A stretch of 64,000 nt of DNA from Pezizomycotina sp. ARF18 (lineage: Eukaryota; Ascomycota), in contig AZLU01000054.1 in the NCBI GenBank assembly GCA_002224055.1, forward strand, positions 1 through 64,000. The letters are read 5' to 3'. Each line of letters starts with the position of its first letter. Positions within the stretch are counted from its first letter, which is position 1. The position numbers and the translations under genes are program-made. Shown in pieces: positions 36,491 through 47,100 of this stretch. The notes beneath the pieces were generated by a model. The model worked only from the letters and a program-made list of their open reading frames with translations. It searched no databases and had not been told where the DNA came from.

Positions 36491-37218
36491 CGCTGGTTCG
36501 AGAAAAATGGGTTTCGGGTTGCACAAGCTCCTCTGTATCTTCGAGCGAGAATTGGCAATAAGGATGTTGAAGGGCCGATGAAAGAGACGAAAAAATTAAC
36601 CGATAGTAGCCTTGCCTTAACACTGAAAACAAAGAAAGTCGCTGAAGCAATTAAAGAAATCTGTTAAGCAAAGCCAAATCACACACGACCGTTAGCTTTT
36701 CAAGAATGAAACCAAACTTGCTCTTTCATGATTATCGAATCTCTTACCTGCTTGAATTATGATATTGTTATTATTATTTAGCTTGTGCTTTGGAATTTGC
36801 TCTTTTTTTTTTTTTGTCTCAGAATTCCTTTCCCTTCTGATATTGCGAAACGGACTGGAGTAAAATTTAAAAATAATTGGGGCTGACTAAGTGGAGTCGG
36901 CGTGACCTTTGAGCTTCCTTCCACCAAAAAAAAAAAAAAAGAAAAAAAAAAAAGGAAGCTTTTAGTAACGTTTACACTTAAGCACTTTTCAGCAACTTTC
37001 TTTTTGACTCCTTTTGGGCTTCCACCCTTTGGACCTTCTATCGCTCATATACTCGGCGTCCTGCTTCAGCTCGATTAAAGATATTCACTCCAACTCATCG
37101 TCTTCCGTTTAGACAAGCAACAAAAAAGCAAGCAAGCAAGCTGCCAATTCAGAGAAGCTATATCGAGAGGGACGCAATACTTGATACAGAGATCTAAGTA
37201 CAGTTCTAAAGCATCAAC
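36491..37218. promoter_or_regulatory. Divergent promoter region of PAM17 and eIF3j
   Basis: A 730-bp spacer between two head-to-head genes. It contains T-rich (about 36800-36812) and A-rich (about 36925-36955) runs, and a C/T-rich stretch before the eIF3j start. No clear TATA box was found. Confidence 0.45.
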
Positions 37219-38233
37219 ATGAGCAATTGGGGTAAAGCTCACCAAGTCTACATATAAGCAGTATCGAGTCTTGTTAACCTATTTTCGCTTTTAGACGACG
37301 AAGAACGGGCCGATTCGCCCCCCTGTCGCACTCTCTCGCAATAAATTCGGTGACGAGGAAGATGAAGAAGATGTAAACTCCAACTCAGGGATCTTTCTCT
37401 CTCCACCGCTAGGGTTCGCTAACATGCCTCTTACCCTCCGAAAAAATAGGTCGCCGACGCTTGGGACGCCGAAGATTCCGAGAGGAGCGCAAGAAGGAAG
37501 AAAAGAAGAAAGCGGCCGAGGCAAGAAGGCGGCAGAACTGGCAGCAGCAAGAAGAGCAAGACTCAACGCATAGCAGAGCACCAAACCGCGAACGCCGCTA
37601 AGAGGGCGCAGCTCGAGCAGGAGGCTCTGGAGGAGTACAGGCTGGAGAACGACCCGAAGCCAGGCGCGACCGCGAGATGATGGCGGAAATGACGCAGACC
37701 TGGTAGCCGCGGCGATCTTCTGGGCGAAGTTGCTCTCGGCCCGCGCGGCGCAAGCAAGGCGATAAGGGCACGCTGGTAACGCACAAGGACGAGCTCCTGG
37801 ACCTGGCACACTGGACGTTTTCAACCCGTAGGGAAAGTCGGCTTCGACGCCTGCGTGATGCGCTGGTTCCCTTACTCACGGCGCAGCAGAAGAAAGCGCA
37901 GTACCACCTGTTCCTGCAGGACCTGTATCGATCTGCGGCGAAAGGCTTGGCCAGCGACCAGATCAAGAAGCTGTCCTCGACGCTTACCACCCTGGCGAAC
38001 GAACGTATGAAAGAAGAAAAGGCTCAGGACAAGAATACCAAGAAGACCAAAACGAAGATCAAGGCGAGCCTGCAGGTTGGCGGAGCTGGCGTTGCTAAGA
38101 CTGGTGGGCCCGATGTCACTAACTATGACAACGATGTTGATGACTAGTAAGTCTTCCTTCTGTTGAACTCACCTACTTCTGTTATATCTCGCTAATATTT
38201 CCTTTCTTTTCCTTTAGTGATGACTTTATGTAA
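37219..38233 (+). CDS. HCR1: Eukaryotic translation initiation factor 3 subunit J
   Basis: eIF3j/Hcr1 promotes 40S binding of eIF3, start-site control and ribosome recycling in the cytosol. The start at 37219 gives a 13-base first exon (MSNW plus one base), a GTAAAG donor and a TTTTAG acceptor, then DDEERADSPP, the usual acidic MSNWDDE opening. Across one indel comes NKFGDEEDEED, then an intron, then VADAWDAEDSE and a Lys/Ala-rich coiled coil (EERKKEEKKKAAEA). Further on are QRIAEHQTANAAKRAQLEQE, ALEEYRLENDP, GTLVTHKDELLDLAHW, QQKKAQYHLFLQDLYR and ASDQIKKLSSTLTTLANERM. The last intron sits inside the acidic C-terminus: GDPDVTNYD-like text, DVDDY|DDFM, with the stop at 38231-38233. Length is close to 260-270 aa as expected. 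At least three indels are present. Confidence 0.93.
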
Positions 38234-38926
38234 ACTGGGAGTATGCTTTCCATGTTCCTTATTGTCCAACATATCCAATTGGCCGCATCTCTTAATGCCA
38301 TCTATCGTACATTTCGCTATCCATATCTTCTTTGTGCTGCGCTGCATATTCCCCTTCTAAAAAAAGCAGTCCCTGAACTTAGACTTACAAAGAACTATGT
38401 CCTCTACATCGGTATCTCACTACAAAAAGCTTTACTCGTCTCAACCTCTCTGTACTCTCTTTAGCGTTTCTCTTCTCTTTGCATATTAGTTGATATGACT
38501 ATTATCAGTGATTTGTTTTTTTCCTCTCTTTGTTGTTCCATAATTTCTTTCTGAGCACATAGCAAAAATAGGAGTGGATTAGAATATCTCGAGTTCTTTA
38601 TATTTCCCGTCGGTATAATATATGGACTTCACTAAATTGTGATGAAAAAGATCTTCGTTTATCAGTTAGCCAACTTATTACAACGTGAAACTGAGATGAA
38701 TTGACCCTTGGAACTTCATAACTTCAAACCAGCGAGGCTGTATAAAGAATGCGACTCAAACTGTACACATACATTGAAGCTCCTGCCACCCTGTTTGGTT
38801 AGACTGATATGTTTAATGCATTTCTTTGTAAATATTCCGCTCTCCATCATCTATCGTATATATTCGAAAAGCCTTATTATCCGGCGCTTTTGATAACTAC
38901 TAGTATAAAGAACAACACTACTGAAG
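38234..38926. other. Convergent intergenic region between eIF3j and TRM112
   Basis: About 690 bp, AT-rich, presumably the two 3' UTRs. No coding frame or RNA gene was recognised. Confidence 0.5.
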
Positions 38927-39487
38927 TTATACTGAGTGCAGAGGTATAGGATTAGCTTTCCTGTCCTGATGGAACTTATCTCTTTTTCCTATGACTAGAA
39001 TAAGAAAAGATCCAAACTTACCCAAATGGCTCGGCAGCAAAAATTCGCGATCCCTGCATGATATTATACTCGTGCGCGCAGTTCCCGCAAACCAGTTTTC
39101 CCTCGCTGACCTCCGTCTCTAGCAGCAGCGTGTGCAGGTCCCAGCGTCTTCTCATCCTGCTCGCTGTCCGGCGATAAGTTCTCCGGCTTCGCTTCCGGTA
39201 GCGTCGTAAAACCGAGCTCTGCCGCCGTCACCAGGAGCGCGGCCCTCGATCGCGGTAGTATGTTGACGATGAACTCCGGGTTAAAGTCCAGCGACGATTG
39301 CACCAGCTCCGCGTCTTTGAAGTGTAAGGGGAAAGAGGCGTTGGTCTTTTTGCAGGATTTTACGGCGCAGGTTACGAAGTTCGCTAAAAATCCAACCAAA
39401 AAAAAAGTAGGGAGGAAAATTGAAATTTGTTAGCTTAGCGACGAAGTAGTCTGTTGTATCCTTTGCTCATACCTGTTAGGATCTCAT
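38927..39487 (-). CDS. TRM112: Multifunctional methyltransferase activator subunit TRM112
   Basis: Small zinc-finger partner that stabilises several methyltransferases acting on tRNA, rRNA and release factor eRF1. The start at 39487 reads MR(I)LT and is cut by a GTATGA donor. After a TTTTTAG acceptor comes NFVTCAVKSCKKTNASFPLH, then FKDAELVQSSLDFNPEFIVN, ILPR, ALLVTAAELGFTTLPEAKPE, a divergent linker, LHTLLLETEVSEGKLVC, CGNCAHEY, MQGIANF and LLPSHL. Zn ligands are visible as CAVKSC and CGNC. The gene then has a GTAAGT donor near 39022 and, after a GCTAAT box and CTCAG acceptor, a terminal exon contributing only TA|TAA, completing ...LLPSHLV-stop (stop 38929-38927). This matches the conserved family ending. 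Two indels break the frame. Confidence 0.92.
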
Positions 39488-41369
39488 GATTGCTGATGGT
39501 AAGGGTTTAGGAGCTTTACGGAGCTCGCTGAAGCTGTTCGAGAGGTCTTGTTACTGGATAGCTGATAGCCTTTGTGCGACAGGACAGAAATTTCTGATAA
39601 ATTGTGAGGCTCTGCGGCAGATAGAGGGATGACCGCCAGAAAAAAAAAAAAAAAAAAAGGAAATCTTTTTTTGGAAGTTTTCACACGGCATTTCGAAATT
39701 CCAAGTAATACGATATTAATCCTAAATATCGGGTTTGAGCTCGACTTCTTTGATCTTTCTCAGTTTTCACGAAGAAGTAGAAAGAAAAAGACTGGTATTT
39801 CGCCGATCCTGAGAATGATTTGCAGATCACTTCGAACAGGAAGAAACTCACTTTTTCTTTTCCATCTAATACTAAGTAATTATATATCTTGCATTGATGA
39901 AACCCACTTTCGCGAAAACGGTGGCTTGAAGTAAAAAAGTAAGCCCTTTGCTGCTTGTGCTGCACGCCAAAGGTATGCATGACCTTGGGCTTGATTTGAA
40001 GTCTGTTCGCAGAGCTTATCCAAAATAAGCGGAGGAGCAAGCAAGCAAGGAAATAGCCGTGAGCGAAAATGCAAGTTAACAATTCGATCAACAATTACTT
40101 GGTAGTGTACTGGTATTCCCCTCCTGTTTTTGCTGTCTATTCGTTAGGCTCTCTCTTTTTTCCTGTTGGATTTATCACGAAAAGGATTTCACATGTCACA
40201 TTATCTTTATTCCCTTGACGATCACCGGACCAGGACGACTCCTCTTTCTTTCTTACAAACTTCCTTCAACTACCGTTGTACGAGAGGAAATATCACGGAT
40301 ATTGATGGCTTCATTATTATACGTATATAAGCACCGATATACTTAAACTTTTCAGCTTTAATCGCAATTTATTCCTTTAACAAGGACGACGCTATCTTTT
40401 TTCTTGTTGTTTAAGCGCAGCTAAATTATTCTCCGTGTCACACAATCCTCCTGGGGGTTCCCGGCACTCTCAGCTGCTCGATCGATACAAGCTCTTCTTT
40501 TTCTTTTTTTCTTATCTTGCTTTCGCTATCCCTGTAAGTCCCTTTTTCTCAAATACAGAGATCTCAATAGCTGCATTTTCATTTAGCCTGTCTATTTCCT
40601 TCCGTTTTCAAAAGAAAGCTCTTTGGTTTCTCTTCCATTGGGTGAGTGCTGTTAAAAAGCCAAGTTCCACCAGGGAAGTTCCAGCCCTCGAATCGAAAAT
40701 ACCTACCCAGGAAGAGAGGATCGGGCTATTCTTATTCTCAATAGAGGGCGGTTGGTGTTTTAGGGAGTGGACCCACTTCCGGAAAATCCGAAGGTTTAAA
40801 ATTAAGAGATATTTTGCAGCTATTCTTACTGGCCTGTATGGTGTGTCTTTGATAAATTTAGACCGTCGCTACTTTCTGGCTTCGTGGGCTCCGTCGCCCG
40901 AGGTCACGCACGAGACATTGGGGGGGTCGTCCGCCCGCCGAAAGGGAAAAAAAAAAGAAAAAAAAAAAAAAAAAGGCTTGTGAATAAACCCTGTTTACCT
41001 TTTTCTCTTCTCAACCAACTTTCTCCTTCTCCTACCACATTTGTGACCAGATTCCCCCTCTAGTTCATGCTTCAATAAAAACAAAGAAGCGGCAATAGTA
41101 ACTGCTATATTTGTCTTTATTCGAACAGCCTGACACCCTTTTTCTTTCGTTATTTCCCGCTTCTCATCCCTTCGCTGATCGAAAAGGAAAGAAGAAAAGA
41201 AAGGAGCTGAGAAAGACCAGAAAAAGGAAACATTCCGTCTGCTTTAAAGAACGATTTACCACAGTTCTTTTTTAAAAGCGCGCCTCACCCAAATTTTTTT
41301 TTTTTTTCCAAAATGAAGAAGTCCTCAAAGTCTTTCTTCAAGAGTTAGTCTCAAGATGTTCAACTCTCG
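39488..41369. promoter_or_regulatory. Divergent promoter region of TRM112 and the INSIG gene
   Basis: A 1.9-kb spacer. A 182-residue open frame at 40435-40983 is Phe/Ser- and then Lys-rich and not convincing as a gene. C/T-rich blocks and A-rich runs (about 40949-40976) precede the INSIG start. An in-frame ATG at 41313 is followed by a stop 11 codons later, so it is either a short upstream ORF or a true start behind a sequence error. Confidence 0.4.
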
Positions 41370-42777
41370 ATGAAGGCACAGAGTACACCGTCCGATACCG
41401 CGACGATCACTTCATTAGGAAGCCCTGACTCTAACGAAACCGTCCCCTCATCTACTCCGGTTAGCCCGGAATTCTCACGATTGGCTATGGACCACCTGCT
41501 GCCGCCCGCAAACGGCAATGCTGGTAGTGGAACCCCGGGGGATATGACGCCGGATACGTTCCGTAGGACCCTTTCGGTTAAAACCTGACAGCTTCAGCCC
41601 TGTCGGCAATCTACGGCTCTGCATACGCAATGTCCCCCCAACGCCTGACTGCTGACGCGCCGCAATTCTGGCACCGATCTCACCGCGTGCCAGCGCCACC
41701 TTCGCAAACCAACACTCGAGGAACCCCTTAATTCGATATCTCATCTCTAAAGGCGCAAATCAGTACCGGTGTGCGCAGAAGACGCAAAGGTCAGACGATG
41801 CAGACGGTTGATTCGGCCGGTGCGCACTGCCTCCCTGTTATTTCCGGAGCTGCATACGGCATTTATCGCCAGCTGCACGACAACGGACGCATTGTCCCCG
41901 TTCAGCGTGGATATTGAACGAAACAGACCCCATAACTCATCATTGGGTCTCGCTGGCGTCGCACTCGGCTCTCTGCTGCCGTGGGTCGACTTTCTGTGGA
42001 GGAGTACGTACTCGAAACGCAGGCGATCAGGATATGCAGTACAGGGCTAAAAGAAGCGCGCCTCAATTATGCGCAGTGGGGTCATGAATGCGGCCGTACG
42101 GTATCAATACGAAGAGGAGTTTATGACACGAAGCGAGGACGGCGCGCCAACGTGGAATCCTGTAATAAGGATATTGGTGCTTTGTTGGAATCGCGTACGC
42201 AATTGTAAGTACATGGTTAAATTTGAGGTGTAGCAACGCAGCTTTTGCACCCTTTTTTTTTGAGCTACGTGGAGTATTGAGTATACGCTGAGCTAACCTC
42301 TTTTTTTAACTACAGAGAAAATTACCTTGGCCAATCCACAATGCAAAGCGTCGCTCCGCTATCTCTCGTTCAACCCTGCTCTTTGGTATCTTATCGACCG
42401 CTCGGGACTGGCTTTTGGCTCTCATCTTCGTTGGTATCGTCGGTACCGTATTCCTCGTCGGCCTTAACCCGCGACTTTGTACAAACCCGCTTCCACCGGC
42501 GGGGTAAGCCCTGCCGCGACGGCGCCCCGTCAGCTGCGCCAATTCAATCCTTCGGAAGTCATCTAGACTTTACTGTGATGGGGTATCCGGCTGATGACGC
42601 GAACCCGTAGCAACTTGGATCGCAAAGCGTTCTGTTCTGCAGCTGCGTATGCTTCGGCAATATGGACGAAAGCTTGCATCTCGAAGAAAGAGAGGGAGCT
42701 GGAATGGGTTACTTCTTAAGGCGTTCACTAACGGCGTTCCTTTCTCGATATTTCCCCGCCCTAATTTTCGTGCTTGA
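41370..42777 (+). CDS. INSIG domain protein (insulin-induced gene family), ER membrane
   Basis: Fungal INSIG proteins sit in the ER membrane and control sterol synthesis, in yeast by stabilising HMG-CoA reductase (Nsg1) and in fission yeast through its phosphorylation (Ins1). The start at 41370 gives a Ser/Thr/Pro-rich head (MKAQSTPSDTATITSLGS, SPEFSRLAMDHLLPP, PDTFRRTLSVK). Across indels come SALSAIYGSAYAMSPQRLTA, VISGAAYGI with QLHDNGRIVPVQ (first membrane part), NSSLGLAGVALGSLLPWVDF (INSIG signature), and a loop ending WNPVIR. An intron near 42206-42315 follows. Then come KLPWPIHNA, NPALWYLIDRSGTGF, LALIFVGIVGTVFLVGLNPR, TWIASVLFCSCVCFGN, and a basic tail GRKLASRRKRGSWNG; the stop is at about 42775-42777. 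At least five frame breaks are needed. Identity rests on the LPWVDFLW, LHDNGRIVP and PALWYLIDRS blocks. Confidence 0.85.
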
Positions 42778-44149
42778 CGGCTTTTCATGTCGACATTTCA
42801 CTTCTTATGTTTACATCCAATTTTTTTTTTTTTTTTTACAAACAACTCTTGAAAGGAGCCTAGAAAATTCCCAAGGGAAAGAGTTATTTCACGTCGTTAT
42901 TATATCTAACTCTTTCGAGCTCTTGCTTTTGCACCTATACCACCCTTTTAATCATCTGCCTTTTCTGCCTTCTAATATCTCAATACGACCTAATTCGATC
43001 TTTATGTTGTATAGTTTAATTTTTCGTTCCGAGTCTTCAACCAACAAAAATACCTGAAATTAGCTAGCCCTTTGCCATTTTATTCCATGACGATTATTTC
43101 AACAAGTTTCCTCATGCTTTGAAATTATGGTTAGCACTGTCATCTAGCCTCTAACATCTTCATTATTATTACTGTTATAGTTCAAACTTATGAACCCTGA
43201 TAGATTTCCAATATTGTATATAGCTCTCTCTGTCCGGTGATATATACTGTTCAAGAATATACCATTACTCCAAATTTGTCTTGTGAATCCAGAACGTTCC
43301 AAAGCACTTAAAAACTATTCATTAGCCAAGCTAGAATTGTAGTATTAAGCCAGCTCGATAAAAGTCTACTTCTTTGATTGAATCCTCGAGAAACTGAGTT
43401 CCTTTCTGTACGTCCCCGTACTTCCCGCCTTTGTGCGCCGTTTATTTGTTTGTTGCTGATTTACCGTTACCTTCAGTACCCCGTGGTAATCTGTGTACTT
43501 ATCTGCAGGAAAAAGCTGCCACGCCATACCCTCTCTCAAGGCACCCAAAAAAAAAAAAAAAAAAAAGGGAAAAAAAAAGAAAAAAAAAGGAAAAAGGCTA
43601 GTAACCGGTAGTAAGCTTGCGCATGCTAAGAGACGGCAAACCCCCATCTTTCTCCTAATAATAAAAATAAGTAAACCACCAACACTCTTCCTTTTCGCGA
43701 ACAAAAATTTAAAGAAATTCCTCAAACCTCCGGGATCTTTCTACAAACCAACGAATCACCATCTCTCTCCTTCTCTCATCATCTTCCCCCTTTTTCCCTT
43801 TCCTTTAACGTTCTCCTTTGTACATTCTTATCACATATATATCTAAGCTTGAAGTATTAGCGTTCGTATACATACCTATATCTCGTAGCGCGTTTTTCTT
43901 CTCTCTCTATCATAATAACGATTCTTATCCTTCCTTACTTTTCCATCTCCCCCTTTCTTCTCGTCTCCGATATTCTCATCCACCCTTTGAGCCTCTTCCG
44001 TTTGTTTCGAACTCAGAAAGCAAGGGGTTTCTCTGGAAGAAATCGTTCAACTAGAACCCTTTCGTTCTACTGATTCCCTTCTCTCCCGAAATATAATCGA
44101 GGGAATCTCTCAACATCCGGTCTCGTTGTAAAGTTCAACACGCGTAATC
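42778..44149. promoter_or_regulatory. Upstream region of clathrin heavy chain
   Basis: A 1.4-kb spacer between two tandem plus-strand genes. It has a T15 run at about 42822-42837, an A-rich block at 43546-43590, and a long C/T-rich leader from about 43730 to 44100 (UCUUCUCUC-like). Such pyrimidine leaders are common before highly expressed fungal genes. The start context is GTAATCATG. Confidence 0.45.
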
Positions 44150-47100
44150 ATGGCCCAAGGACCGTTGCCCATACAGTTCCAGGAGCTTTTACAGGTGACT
44201 CTCCAATCCTTTCCCCCTCCATCGTCCAAGCTTCCTTTGGTATCGTATCACCCTAAGCAATAGGGAGTGCATACCTTGATCGTGGCATCTTACTTCTTTT
44301 TCCCAAGTCTTCGATCAATAGCTAACTAAGTCTTCTAAAATACAGCTCACTGCCTTGGACATCCAGGTTTGCGCCGCACTTCACCCTTATAACACCCTTT
44401 TCCGCTACTGTTTCTCGGTTGACTAACTTTCTTTTCGAACCTTCGTAATCTTTCAAATAGCCCGCATCAATAGGTTTTTAACTCCTGTGTAAGTACAAAC
44501 TCGAGTCCGGGAGCTCCCTCCGGTTGAGAAGCGCTGAGGGGGAAACCGAAGTAGCTAACATGTGCGATTGTGAAAACTTATACAGACGCTGGAGAGCGAC
44601 CACTATATATGCGTCCGGGAAAAAGTCGGAGACAATGAAAGTGCGCAGGTTATTATTGTTGACCTGCACAATAACAACAATGTCTCGCGACGCAACCATT
44701 AAGGCCGACAGCGCCATCATGCATTGGTCCCGCGAAATCATCGCCCTGAAAGCCCAACGGACGTTGCAGATCTTCAACCTCGAGGCTAAGGAAAAACTCA
44801 AGGCGCATACAATGCACGAAGACGTCGTATTCTGGAAATGGATTAGCGAAAGAAGTGTGGGCTTGATCACGAGACGTCCGTCTACCACTGGGATGTGATG
44901 GACCCGGCTCAAGCGGCTCCTATCAAGGTCTTCGAAGACATGCCAACCTTGCCGTGAGTGTTTTCCCGAATCTTCATATATATACGAAGTATATTTGAGC
45001 TAATTTTTTGTTTAAAAAAAAAAAAATTTCTTCGCTTGCTGTTAATAGGGTTGCCAAATTATCAACTACCGTGTCAACAGTGATGATAAATGGATGGTCG
45101 TCGTCGGTATCTCTCAGCAACAGGGCCGCGTAGTAGGGAGCATGCAGTTGTATGCCAGAGACCGTGGCATTAGTCAAGCCATAGAAGGTCATGCTGCCAC
45201 CTTTGCGATCTGAGACTGGACGGTGCCGCATCCGATACAAAGCTGTTCTCGTTCGCCGTCAGGACCGCCGCTGGCGCCAAGTTGCACGTTGTAGAAGTCG
45301 ACCACCAGGACTCGAATCCAGTCTTCCAGAAGAAAGCCGTGGACGTTTACTTCCCAGCCGAAGCGTCAATGATTTCCCCGTCGCATGCAAGTGTCGGCAA
45401 GGTTCTCGATCATCTATCTCGTAACGAAGTACGGGTTTATTCACCTGTACGACCTGGAAACGGGAACGTGCATCTTCATGAACCGCATTTCTAGTGAAAC
45501 GATCTTCATCACTTCGCCGCACGTTGCGACTTCGGGTATTCTGGGTGTTAATCGCAAGGACAGTGCTTTCCGTTAGTGTCGATGAAAGCAACATCATCCC
45601 ATATCTGCAGCACTCGAACCCGCAACTTGCCATGAAGATGGCGTCCAGGGCTGGTCTTGCCGGTGCCGACAACCTCTATCAGGAACAGTTCGACCAGCTC
45701 ATGGTTACTCACAGTTACGTCGAAGCTGCCAGGGTTGCCGCTACTCTCCCCGTGGCTTCCTGAGGACACCACAGACCATCGAGAAATTCAAGAACTTGCC
45801 AGCTCAGCAGGGTCAGCTGTCTGTTATCCTTCAATACTTCGGAATGCTGCTGGATAAGGGATCCTCAACAAGCACGAGAGTTTGGAGCTGATCCGACCTG
45901 TTTTGCAGCAGAACCGCAAACATTTGCTAGAGAAGTGGCTCAAGGAGAACAAGCTGGAGTGCTCGGAAGAGCTCGGTGACATTGTGCGCACTCATGATCT
46001 GAACCTGGCTCTAAGCATCTATCTCCAAGCGAATGTCCCCAGGAGTGTTGTCGCGTGCTTGGCGGAAACTGGTCAATTCGATAAGATTCTGCCTTACGCG
46101 AAGAAGGTCAACTATACTCCTGATTACACTCAGCTTCTTCAACACATTGTCCGCATCAATCCAGAGAAAGGATCTGAATTTGCAACTCAGCTGGCCAATG
46201 AAGAAGGTGGTGCACTGGTCGACATCGACAGAGTTGTAGATGTTTTCCTCTCTCAGAACATGATCCAGCAGGCTACGGCCTTCCTTTTGGATGCCTTGAA
46301 GGAGAACAAGCCGGAACAGGGACACTTGCAGACCAGGCTGCTCGAGATGAACCTCATGAATGCGCCACAGGTGGCTGATGCTATTCTCGGGAACGACATG
46401 TTCTCCCATTACGACAAGCAGAAGATTGCTGCGCTGTGCGAGAATGCGGGATTGATGCAAAGGGTAAGTATAATGTTTTGCTTCCGAGCCTCGTTGTCCC
46501 TTTTTTCGATCTTTCACTAATTATTATAATTTATTCTAGGCTCTTGAACACTACGAAGATCCGGCGGCTATCAAGAGGGTCATCGTGCAGACCCAACTCC
46601 TTAACACCGAATGGCTGGTCAACTTCTTTGGCCGTATGACCGTGGAACAGTCTCTTGACTGCCTTCGTGCAATGCTCACGCACAACATTCGACAGAACTT
46701 GCAAGTCGTCAAGGAAGTTGCTGTCAAATATTCTGAGCTTCTTGGGCCAGCACGCCTCATCGAACTATTCGAGAGCTTCAAGTCGTCGGAAGGTTTGTAT
46801 CACTACCTCGGCAGCATCGTCAATGTCAGCGAGGATCCGAGGTTCATTTCAAGTATATCCAGGCTGCACTAAGTGGGTCAGCTGAGCGAGGTGGAGAGGA
46901 TCTGTCGCACAGCAACTTTTACAACCCGGAAAAGGTCAAGAACTTCCTCAAGGAAGCCAGGTTGGCGGAAATGCTACCGCTTATCATCGTGTGCGACCGC
47001 TTCAACTTCATCCATGAACTTGTTCTGTACCTCTATCAGAACCAGCAGTTCAAATCGATCGAGGTCTACGTCCAGCGCGTCAATCCATCGAGGACGCCTG

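Noticed and set aside
40435-40983. A 182-codon plus-strand frame in the TRM112-INSIG spacer
   Set aside because: Phe/Ser-rich from C/T-rich DNA at first and Lys-rich from a purine run at the end. It has no family resemblance and overlaps the probable leader of the INSIG gene.
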